From assembly GCA_900542115.1 (NCBI GenBank), contig UQMC01000037.1, forward strand, positions 1-15,526: 15,526 bases of DNA, in the 5' to 3' direction. The notes beneath the pieces are model-generated. The model worked only from the letters and a program-made list of their open reading frames with translations. It was not told where the DNA came from and ran no database searches. Below, piece after piece: positions 9,298 to 15,526 of this stretch. The translations under genes and the position numbers were made by a program. Numbering within the stretch: the stretch's first letter is position 1; each line of letters starts with the position of its first letter. The DNA comes from an uncultured Oscillibacter sp. Its GTDB lineage: Bacteria; Bacillota; Clostridia; Oscillospirales; Oscillospiraceae.

Positions 9298-9326
9298 AAA
9301 GAGGCCCCCTGCCGGGGCCTCTTTTC
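9298..9326 (+). terminator. Rho-independent terminator after the ATPase
   Basis: AAAGAGGCCCC (9298-9308) pairs perfectly with GGGGCCTCTTT (9314-9324) around a five-base loop and runs into T residues. It ends the permease-ATPase transcript. The next gene starts 37 bases later, so downstream genes need read-through or their own promoter. No clear promoter is visible in that gap. Confidence 0.9.
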
Positions 9327-9362
9327 TCCGTTTTCCATCCTGATCCCCAAAAGGAGCGTTTT

Positions 9363-10187
9363 ATGATCCGTCTCATTGCATCCGATATCGACGGCACGCT
9401 GCTGCCCTATGACGAGACCGTCATGCCCCAGCGGCTGTTTCCCCTGATCCGCCGCCTACGGGAGCGGAATATCCTGTTCTGTCCCGCCTCCGGCCGGCAG
9501 TACCACTCCATGCGCACGCTGTTCGCCCCCGTGGCGGACGAGATGTGCTTTCTGTGTGAAAACGGCGCCGTGCTGTACGGCCCCGGAACGGAGGAGGGCG
9601 CGCCCCTCCTGAGCAAGACGCTCCTGCCCCGTCAGGAGGCGCTGGCCCTGTCCCGCGCCATCATGGACATTCCCGGCTGCGACGTCATCATCGAGGGGCA
9701 GAACCTCAACTATCTGTGCGGCTGCGGCCCGGAGCTGGTCCACGAGATGGCCGTGAACCACGGGAATCTCGTGACCATGGTGGACCGGCCCGAGGACGTG
9801 CCGGAGGAGATCGTGAAGATCGCGGCCTACTGTCCCAACGGGATGGACGGCCCCGCCGCGCTCCTCGCCCCCCGCTGGGGCGAGCCGTTCCACATGGCGG
9901 TGGCGGGCCTTGTGTGGCTGGACTTCTCCATCGCCACCAAGGGCACCGGCCTTGCGGAGATGTGCGGCGCACTGGGCGTTTCGCCGGAGGAGACGGCGGC
10001 CTTCGGCGACAACTGGAACGATCAGGCCATGCTGGACATGGCGGGCCGGTGCTATCTCATGGAGCAGGCGGACGGTGCGCTGCGCCGGACGCTGGCGGAC
10101 TCCCGCGCCGCCGCGGTCCGGGAAGCGCCCCGATCCTGCCGGGACGTGTGCGACGAATTGGAGGCGATCCTCTCATGCGCGCAGTGA
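9363..10187 (+). CDS. Cof-type HAD-IIB phosphatase
   Basis: The protein has 274 residues, the usual size of Cof/YidA-type HAD phosphatases, which hydrolyse small phosphorylated metabolites, often sugar phosphates, in the cytoplasm. Motif I is DIDGT with nucleophile Asp8 and acid/base Asp10. The motif II region is LFCPASGRQYHSM, the motif III Lys is in ATKGTGL, and motif IV is FGDNWND. The type IIB cap lies between, with an unusually Cys-rich LNYLCGCGPE. The start has AAAGGAG 7 bases upstream. The gene overlaps the next HAD gene by 13 bases, so the two are coupled. Its position behind a sugar-phosphate-type importer suggests it removes phosphate from the imported compound or drains excess sugar phosphate. 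The exact substrate is not readable from sequence. Confidence 0.88.
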   Translation: MIRLIASDIDGTLLPYDETVMPQRLFPLIRRLRERNILFCPASGRQYHSMRTLFAPVADEMCFLCENGAVLYGPGTEEGAPLLSKTLLPRQEALALSRAIMDIPGCDVIIEGQNLNYLCGCGPELVHEMAVNHGNLVTMVDRPEDVPEEIVKIAAYCPNGMDGPAALLAPRWGEPFHMAVAGLVWLDFSIATKGTGLAEMCGALGVSPEETAAFGDNWNDQAMLDMAGRCYLMEQADGALRRTLADSRAAAVREAPRSCRDVCDELEAILSCAQ

Positions 10188-10807
10188 TCTTTGATCTGGA
10201 CGGCGTGCTGGTCCGCACGGATCAGGCCCACGACAAGGCGTGGCGTGCGCTGGCGGGCCGTCTCGGCATCCCCTTTGACGGGCGCGCCGCGGCGCGGCTG
10301 CGTGGCGTCTCCCGGATGGAGGCGCTGGACATCGTGCTGGAGGGCTGCGGCCGCAGCTTCACCCCGGCGGAGAAGGAAGCCCTCGCCGCGGAGAAGAACG
10401 AGCGCTACCGCGCCCTCATCGCCGAAATGACCCCGGCGGACGTCGCCCCGGATACAACAGTCACGCTCAAGGCCCTGCGGGAGCGTGGGCTTTTGCTGGC
10501 GGTGGCCAGCTCCAGCAAAAATGCCCGCTTCATTCTGGGGCGCACCGGCCTGACGCCGTATTTCCACGCCGTGGTGGACGGGACGCAGATCGCCCGGTCC
10601 AAGCCGGACCCGGAGGTGTTTTTAAAGGCCGCGCAGGCGCTGGGCGTCTCCCAGACGGAAGCGCTGGTGGTGGAGGACGCCGCCGCAGGCGTCCGCGCCG
10701 CCCGCTGCGGCGGCTTTTCCAGCGCCGCCCTCGGCCCCGCCGCTGCGGCGGAGGGCCTTGCGGACCACGAGATCCGGTCCCTGCCGGAGCTTTTGGAGCT
10801 GGTCTGA
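10175..10807 (+). CDS. pgmB: Beta-phosphoglucomutase-like HAD enzyme
   Basis: This 210-residue protein follows beta-phosphoglucomutase block by block. FDLDGV carries Asp7 (nucleophile) and Asp9 (acid/base); DQAHDKAW carries the cap His; LRGVSRMEALDIVL matches the enzyme's substrate-gating GVSR loop; AEKNERYRALI, SPADV-like TPADVAP and VASSSKNA (phosphate-binding Ser/Lys region) follow, then RSKPDPEVF (Lys) and VVEDAAAGV (Mg-binding Glu-Asp). That enzyme interconverts beta-glucose 1-phosphate and glucose 6-phosphate. The family also contains sugar-phosphate phosphatases, but the GVSR loop and cap His favour the mutase. ATG 10175 lies inside the end of the Cof-type gene. It is not next to a disaccharide phosphorylase, its usual partner, which suggests that phosphosugar reaches it by import instead. 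Confidence 0.8.
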   Translation: MRAVIFDLDGVLVRTDQAHDKAWRALAGRLGIPFDGRAAARLRGVSRMEALDIVLEGCGRSFTPAEKEALAAEKNERYRALIAEMTPADVAPDTTVTLKALRERGLLLAVASSSKNARFILGRTGLTPYFHAVVDGTQIARSKPDPEVFLKAAQALGVSQTEALVVEDAAAGVRAARCGGFSSAALGPAAAAEGLADHEIRSLPELLELV

Positions 10808-10839
10808 CCGCTCTATCCAACCCGAAAGGAGGACGCACC

Positions 10840-11862
10840 ATGGGCAAACGATGCCTGATCCTCGCGCTGACCGCGCTGCTGCTCACCGGCTGTGCCGGCT
10901 CCCCGGGCCAGTCTGCGGCGGCGCTGGCCCCGGCGGAGAGCGACCGGGTCGTGATCTACACCTCTCATAAGGAGGAGGTTTACGGCCCCATCGTCAAGGA
11001 GTTTGAAGCCCGCACCGGCATCTGGGCCGAGGTGGTCACCGGCGGCACCAACGAGCTGCTTGCCCGCATCGCGGGCGAGGCGAACGCGCCGGTGTGCGAC
11101 GTGATCTTCGGCGGCGGCGTGGAGAGCCTGACGGCCTATGAGCGCTACTTTCAGCCCTACGCCTGCGCCGAGGCGGACCTGATCCGCCCGGGCCTGCGCC
11201 CGTCGGACGACCTGTGGACGCCCTTTTCCTCCCTCCCCGTGGTGCTGATCTACAACACCAAGCTGGTCTCCCCCGGCGAGCTGACCGGGTGGGAGAGCCT
11301 GCTAAGCGGCCGGTGGTCCGGCTCCATCGCGCTGGCGGACCCCACTGTGTCCGGCTCCAGCTACACGGCGGCGGCCACCATGCTCTGCGCCCTCCCCGGC
11401 GACGACTGGGACCAGCTGGACCGCCTTGCCGTCCAGCTGGAGGGCCGGGTCCTGCCGGACTCCGGCGACGTGGTGGCCGCGGTGGCCGGCGGAAGCTACC
11501 GCGTGGGCGTGACGCTGGAGGAGACCGCCCTGAAGCGTCAGGCTCAGGGAGCGGATATCGCCATCGTCTACCCCGAGGAGGGGACCAGCGCTGTGCCGGA
11601 CGGCAGCGCCCTGATCGCTGGCGCACCCCATCCGGACAACGCCCGGGCCTTCCTGGACTTTGCCCAGAGCCGGGACGTGCAGGAGCTGGTGGTCAGCCAG
11701 TTCTCCCGCCGCAGCGTCCGCACGGACGTGTCCGACGGCGACGCACTGCCCCCTGCGGACGAGCTGGCGCTCATCGACTATCCCGTCCGCTGGGCGGCGG
11801 AGCTGAAGGACGCCTTCTCCGCCCGCTGGCCGGAGCTTCTGCGGGAGGAGGCGCCGTCATGA
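10840..11862 (+). CDS. HptA/AfuA-type binding lipoprotein, probable sensor partner of the kinase
   Basis: The 340-residue lipoprotein has signal MGKRCLILALTALLLTGC (lipobox LLTGC, Cys18) and AAAGGAGG 9 bases before its start. The mature part begins VVIYTSHKEEVYGPIVKEFE and EVVTGGTNELLARI, the typical N-terminal blocks of the ferric/AfuA/HptA family. The adjacent Tyr pair that coordinates iron in FbpA is not found in the matching region (VGVTLEETALKRQAQGADIA). This argues against ferric binding. Its stop overlaps the start of the sensor kinase (ATGA at 11859-11862), and no permease or ATPase is attached to it. In HptRSA of Staphylococcus aureus a related protein presents glucose-6-phosphate to the kinase HptS. 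The same role is inferred here. It could alternatively deliver substrate to the upstream permease as a second binding protein. Confidence 0.85.
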   Translation: MGKRCLILALTALLLTGCAGSPGQSAAALAPAESDRVVIYTSHKEEVYGPIVKEFEARTGIWAEVVTGGTNELLARIAGEANAPVCDVIFGGGVESLTAYERYFQPYACAEADLIRPGLRPSDDLWTPFSSLPVVLIYNTKLVSPGELTGWESLLSGRWSGSIALADPTVSGSSYTAAATMLCALPGDDWDQLDRLAVQLEGRVLPDSGDVVAAVAGGSYRVGVTLEETALKRQAQGADIAIVYPEEGTSAVPDGSALIAGAPHPDNARAFLDFAQSRDVQELVVSQFSRRSVRTDVSDGDALPPADELALIDYPVRWAAELKDAFSARWPELLREEAPS

Positions 11863-13544
11863 AAAACGCCTCCTTCCGCCAGAAGCTGCTCACCAGCTTT
11901 CTGGCCATCGGCATCCTGCCCCTGCTGATCTGCACGCTGCTGATGCTCAACATCTTCCGCCTTTCGCTGACCCGCAGCGCGGCGGACGCCGCCGAGACGC
12001 AGCTTGACGCCATGTCCGGCGAGCTGAGCGGGCTGTTGTCCGACTGCGAGACCGTCATGGAAAAGCTCTGCGCCGAGCCGGCGGTGGCGGCGGCGCTGGA
12101 CCGCTCCGAGCTGGACGAGCAGCGCGTCTACTCCGTTTTGTACCGCGCGGCCGCGCCGGTCCTCGGCGGGGCCAGTCTCTCCGTTTATGGCGCGGACGGC
12201 CGCCAGCTCTACTCCACCTCCAGCCAGCCCGCCTCCGGCTCCCTCTCCCCCCGCTGGGGGCTGCTGGCCGCGGCGGCGGACGGCGGCGTGGTCTACCGCG
12301 GCGCATCGTCCAAAAGCTCCGCCTGCATTCAGGCGGCCTGCGCCGTCCGGCGGGGCAGCGTTCCGCTGGGATACGTGGTGGCGGACGTCACCGCCGCCCA
12401 GCTCACCGCGCTTTTCGACGGGCAGTACACCGCCACCAGCCGCCTTCTGCTGCTGGACCCCTTCTGGGATCAGGTGTACGCCTCGTCCGACCTCCCCGCC
12501 AAGACGCTGGCCGCCCGCCTGCGCAGCCAGCTTCTGGCCGGACAGGCCCTCTCCGACAGCCACGGCGCTTATGATTACTTCGTCCGGCAGGAGCCGCGCT
12601 CCGGCTTCTGTCTGGTGCTCCAGCAGCCCAAGCCCATGACCGAGGGCACCGCCGAACTGATGTATCTGGTGGCGGGGCTTTCCCTGCTGCTGTGCCTGGG
12701 GCTGTGCGTGCTGGCGTCCATGCGCTTCAGCCGCCAGCTCTTTGAGCCGATCCGCGCCCTCAACAGCGCCATGCGCGAGGTGGAGGAGGGCAACCTGAAC
12801 GTCCAGCTGGACAACCGCCGCATCGACGAGATGGGCCAGCTCTCCGGTCGGTTCAACCGGATGGCCCAGCGCCTGCGGCAGAATCTGAAGGACTCCCTGC
12901 GCCAGCAGCGGGAGCTGAACGAGGCTCAGATCCGCATGATGCAGGCCCAGCTCAACCCCCACTTCCTGTACAACACGCTGGACACCATCAAGTGGATGGG
13001 CAAGATCCATCAGGCCCCGGAGATCGCCACCATCTCCGCCGACCTTGCCGACATCCTGCGCAGCAGCATCTCCGCCGATGAGCTGGTCCCTCTGCGGCAG
13101 GAGCTGCGCCTTGTGGAGCGATACGTGGAGATCCAGAACATCCGCTTTTCCGGCGCGTTCGCCCTGACGGTGGAGGTGGACGAGCCGCTGCGGGACGTGC
13201 CGGTGCCGAAGCTGATGCTCCAGCCGCTGGTGGAAAACGCCATTCTGCACGGCTTCCGGGACCGCTCCGGCGGCGAGATCCGCATCAGCGCCTACCGCGC
13301 GGAGGAGGACCTGATCCTCACCGTCCGGGACAACGGCTGCGGCGTGCCGGAGGAGGTCCTGACCCAGTACCGGGACGGCGCGCCTCGGCCCGGCGGGCAC
13401 TTCGGCCTGCACAATGTGGACGCCATCCTGCGCATCCGGTACGGACCGGACCGGGGCGTCCGCTTCGTCCCCGTGCAGGGCGAGGGCGCGTGCATCCGCA
13501 TCACACTTCCGGTTTTCAGGAAAGGAGAGGAACCGCCATGCTGA
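11859..13544 (+). CDS. YesM/HptS-type sensor histidine kinase
   Basis: This 561-residue membrane kinase has a first membrane segment at about 13-33 (SFLAIGILPLLICTLLMLNI) and a second at about 267-288 (LMYLVAGLSLLLCLGLCVLA), with an extracellular sensing domain of about 230 residues between. A HAMP linker follows (FEPIRALNSAMREVEEGNLN). The phospho-acceptor region is QLNPHFLYNTLDTIKWMG with His368, of the His_kinase/YesM-LytS type. The ATPase domain has the N box LVENAILHGF (457-466), DNGCGVPEE (491-499) and GGHFGLHNVD. The start overlaps the lipoprotein stop by 4 bases and has GGGAGGAGG upstream. The end overlaps the response regulator by 7 bases. The kinase should phosphorylate that regulator in response to the ligand-loaded lipoprotein or the ligand directly. 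Confidence 0.92.
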   Translation: MKNASFRQKLLTSFLAIGILPLLICTLLMLNIFRLSLTRSAADAAETQLDAMSGELSGLLSDCETVMEKLCAEPAVAAALDRSELDEQRVYSVLYRAAAPVLGGASLSVYGADGRQLYSTSSQPASGSLSPRWGLLAAAADGGVVYRGASSKSSACIQAACAVRRGSVPLGYVVADVTAAQLTALFDGQYTATSRLLLLDPFWDQVYASSDLPAKTLAARLRSQLLAGQALSDSHGAYDYFVRQEPRSGFCLVLQQPKPMTEGTAELMYLVAGLSLLLCLGLCVLASMRFSRQLFEPIRALNSAMREVEEGNLNVQLDNRRIDEMGQLSGRFNRMAQRLRQNLKDSLRQQRELNEAQIRMMQAQLNPHFLYNTLDTIKWMGKIHQAPEIATISADLADILRSSISADELVPLRQELRLVERYVEIQNIRFSGAFALTVEVDEPLRDVPVPKLMLQPLVENAILHGFRDRSGGEIRISAYRAEEDLILTVRDNGCGVPEEVLTQYRDGAPRPGGHFGLHNVDAILRIRYGPDRGVRFVPVQGEGACIRITLPVFRKGEEPPC

Positions 13545-14290
13545 AGGTCGTCGTCGTGGAGGACGAGGAGCTGGTCCGCAAGGGCATCGTGCTGACGGTG
13601 GACTGGGCCGGGGCGGGCTGCGCCGTGGTGGGCGAGGCCGCCAACGGCGAGGAGGGGCTGGAGGTCATCCGCCGCTACCGCCCGGACCTGATCGTCACCG
13701 ACATCCGCATGCCCAAGCTGGACGGCATCGAGATGCTCCGCCGCCTGCGGGAGGAGGGGAACCGGGCCCACGTGGTCTTTCTCACCGCGTACAGCGACTT
13801 TTCCTACGCCCAGTCGGCGCTGAAGCTGGGCGCTGCGGACTATCTGCTCAAGCCCTTTCACGACGGGGAGCTGGAGGAGACCATCGCCCGCATCCGCAGC
13901 CGCGCCCAGACCGCAGCCCCGGCGGCTCCCGCCGCCCCGGTCCTGCCGGAGGGGCAGGGGCCGGAAAAGAGCAAATACGTCCGGGAGGCGCTGACCTATC
14001 TTTCCGAGCATTACAACGACCCGGATATCAGCGTCTCGTCCGTGGCCCGCAGTCTGGGCGTCAGCGACGGGCATCTGAGCCATGTTTTCAAGAAGGAGAC
14101 GTCCTACACGCTCTCGGCCTATCTCACCAACTACCGGATGCACAAGGCCACGGAGCTTCTGCGGGACTGCCGCGTAAAGGTCTACGAGGTGGCGGAGTCC
14201 GTGGGCTACCGGGGCATCGCCTATTTCAGCCGCGCGTTCAAAAAAAGCGTGGGGATGTCCCCATCGGAGTATCAGAAGCGCTGCCAGTGA
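13538..14290 (+). CDS. AraC-type response regulator (HptR/YesN-like)
   Basis: This 250-residue regulator has a receiver domain with acidic pocket Glu8/Asp9, phospho-acceptor Asp55 (LIVTDIRMPKLDG), FLTAYSDF and Lys105 (YLLKPF). An Ala/Pro linker (about 125-143) leads to a C-terminal AraC/XylS domain with two helix-turn-helices: DISVSSVARSLGVSDGHLSH and VYEVAESVGYRGIAYFSRAF, ending MSPSEYQKRCQ. AAAGGAGAGG lies before the start. The gene overlaps the kinase, so the pair is expressed together. AraC-type regulators bind direct repeats; the repeated TTTGTSCA...ATATT in the leader at 4052-4107 is the only candidate I noticed near the importer. It is expected to activate the importer genes on phosphorylation. 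That target is inferred. Confidence 0.93.
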   Translation: MLKVVVVEDEELVRKGIVLTVDWAGAGCAVVGEAANGEEGLEVIRRYRPDLIVTDIRMPKLDGIEMLRRLREEGNRAHVVFLTAYSDFSYAQSALKLGAADYLLKPFHDGELEETIARIRSRAQTAAPAAPAAPVLPEGQGPEKSKYVREALTYLSEHYNDPDISVSSVARSLGVSDGHLSHVFKKETSYTLSAYLTNYRMHKATELLRDCRVKVYEVAESVGYRGIAYFSRAFKKSVGMSPSEYQKRCQ

Positions 14291-14339
14291 CCGGCGGAGC
14301 GCCGCCGGGCCGACGCAAAGACGCAAAGGAGTGTTTTTC

Positions 14340-14795
14340 GTGGAGATCACCATTCGGAAGGCCGATGCCGCAGATCTGGACGCCGTGGTCCGGGTCTATG
14401 AGCACGTCCACGACGCAGAGGAGGCCGGCCCCGCGCAGGTGGGCTGGGTGCGGGGCGTGTACCCCGTGCGCTCCACCGCTGAGGCGGCGCTGGAGCGGGG
14501 CGACCTGTTCGTGGAGAAGGCGGACGGCGCCGTGGTGGGCACCGGCATCTTCAACCGGCTTCAGGCGGACGTTTACGCGGGCGCTCCGTGGCAGTACGAC
14601 GCGCCGGATGACCAGATCATGGTCCTGCACACGCTGGCCGTCGATCCGCAGGCCGGAAAACGGGGCCTTGGCCGCGCCTTCGCCGCATTTTACGAGCAGT
14701 ACGCCCGGGAGCATGGCTGCCGGTATCTGCGCATCGACACCAACGAGAGAACTGAAGCATTACACGCTTCAAATGATCATCGCTGTTGGATTTAA
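14340..14795 (+). CDS. GNAT-family N-acetyltransferase, 3' end replaced
   Basis: The start is GTG 14340, with AAAGGAG 8 bases before it. GTG 14331 lies inside that site and is unlikely. The N-terminus EITIRKADAADLDAVVRVYE and the acetyl-CoA-binding block MVLHTLAVDPQAGKRGLGRA (motif A, RGLG) are typical of GNAT acetyltransferases. HGCRYLRIDTNER matches the family's beta-5 region. The usual continuation, with a conserved Tyr in a segment like NxxARxLYxKLGF, is missing. After about 14745 the frame reads about 15 unrelated residues (TEALHASNDHRCWI) and stops, because the DNA now belongs to a RhuM-family gene. About 20-30 family residues are lost, so activity is doubtful. It sits 49 bases after the response regulator and may have shared its transcript. 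The natural substrate is not readable. Confidence 0.8.
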   Translation: MEITIRKADAADLDAVVRVYEHVHDAEEAGPAQVGWVRGVYPVRSTAEAALERGDLFVEKADGAVVGTGIFNRLQADVYAGAPWQYDAPDDQIMVLHTLAVDPQAGKRGLGRAFAAFYEQYAREHGCRYLRIDTNERTEALHASNDHRCWI

Positions 14796-15526
14796 GGTCA
14801 ATAATCCCCGTGCGGTGTAGTTTCGCAAATGGGCGGGGCAGATCGTGAAAGACCATACCATCCAAGGCTGGACCATGGATAAGGAACGTCTGAAAAAAGG
14901 ACATATGTTCACAGATGAATACTTTGAGCGTCAGCTCCAGTACATCCGTGAAATCCGGCTGTCTGAGCGGAAATTCGATCAAAAGGTCACGGACCTCTAC
15001 GCTACAGCTTTCGACTACGACAAGGATGCAAGGACCACTCGTCTGTTTTTCCAGACCGTGCAGAACAAGCTGCATTATGCCGTTCATCGCCACACAGCGG
15101 CAGAGTTGATCGTGGAGCGGGCTGATGCGGCGAAAGAACACATGGGGCTGGCAACCTGGGAAAATGCACCAGACGGAAAAATCGTAAAGGCTGATGTGAC
15201 CGTAGCCAAGAACTATTTGAGCGAAAAGGAAATGTCATATCTGGAACGGATCGTGTCTCTCTATTTGGACTATGCCGAGCTTCAGGCTGAACGCAAAATT
15301 CCTATGAGTATGGAGGATTGGGCGAAGCGTCTGGACGGGTTCTTGGAGTTTAACGGAAACAAACTGCTGACGGGACCCGGTAAAATCAGCGCGGAGCAGG
15401 CAAAGCTTCATGCCGAAACAGAGTTTGAGAAATATCGAATTATTCAGGATCGACTCTACGAGAGCAACTTTGATCGTTTCCTCATGTTGGAGCAGTCGGC
15501 GGAGAATTCTGTGATGGAGAACAAAC
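14746..15526 (+). pseudogene. RhuM-family protein, 5'-truncated, internal TAG, runs off the edge
   Basis: In the frame of codon 14821 the sequence reads RELKHYTLQMIIAVGFKVNN, PRAV, then TAG (14818-14820), then FRKWAGQIVKDHTIQGW, YFERQLQYIREIRLSERKFD, QNKLHYAVHRHTAAELIVER, VTVAKNYLSEKEMSYLERI and MEDWAKRLDGFLEFN, open to the window end. These are the successive conserved blocks of the RhuM (virulence_RhuM) family, often annotated near restriction or mobile genes; its biochemical role is not established. The N-terminal part is missing at the junction with the acetyltransferase. The TAG stands where the family has Gln (TQFRxW), so a CAG to TAG change is likely. Translation could restart only at ATG 14875, inside the domain. 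No start signal is seen. The sequence is less GC-rich than the neighbouring operon, consistent with mobile origin. Confidence 0.85.

Noticed and set aside
11214-11858. Upstream extension of the sensor-kinase frame inside the lipoprotein gene
   Set aside because: It overlaps a genuine gene in another frame and has shadow composition; the kinase starts at 11859 with a ribosome binding site and a membrane segment.
13414-14820. Long frame spanning the response regulator and acetyltransferase
   Set aside because: Most of it is a shadow frame; only its last ~25 codons (from about 14746) are real, as part of the RhuM remnant.

Overview
The window looks like chromosomal DNA from a high-GC gut Clostridia, probably the Oscillospiraceae / Flavonifractor-Lawsonibacter type. 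This is an inference from strong GGAGG-type ribosome binding sites, two Gram-positive lipobox lipoproteins, heavy use of C/G-ending codons, a YesM-type kinase with an AraC-type response regulator, and the degenerate mobile DNA on both sides. No rRNA, tRNA or CRISPR array was seen.

Left flank (1-3680) is mobile DNA. On the minus strand there is a small regulatory pair, an excisionase-like helix-turn-helix protein (967-1182) overlapping a winged-helix protein (545-970). Beyond them lies a GC-rich stretch with inverted repeats that may be the mobilisation region of an element continuing off the left edge. A strong hairpin terminator (1408-1456) separates this from a plus-strand prophage relic. 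The relic holds a lambda-type portal gene broken by two nearly compensating frameshifts and the first half of a ClpP-like head protease, which is joined directly to the 3' end of an IS30-family transposase. About 520 bases without a convincing gene follow (3681-4202).

The core (4203-14290) is an intact plus-strand locus. It starts with an ABC importer of the AfuABC/ferric family: lipoprotein binding protein, a terminator hairpin, a fused two-domain permease, and an ATPase with an unusually large insertion. A second terminator follows. Next come a Cof-type HAD phosphatase, a protein that matches beta-phosphoglucomutase closely, a second binding lipoprotein, a YesM-type sensor kinase and an AraC-type response regulator, with overlaps or very short gaps. 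The last three genes have the same composition as HptA-HptS-HptR of Staphylococcus aureus, which senses external glucose-6-phosphate. AfuABC of Actinobacillus imports sugar phosphates. Together with two sugar-phosphate-type HAD enzymes, the best reading is a system that senses, imports and metabolises a phosphorylated sugar, not an iron transporter. The substrate itself is inferred.

Right flank (14331-15526): a GNAT acetyltransferase gene loses its 3' end at about 14745, where it is joined to a 5'-truncated RhuM-family gene. That gene also carries an in-frame TAG and runs off the window. The metabolic island is therefore bounded by broken genes on both sides.
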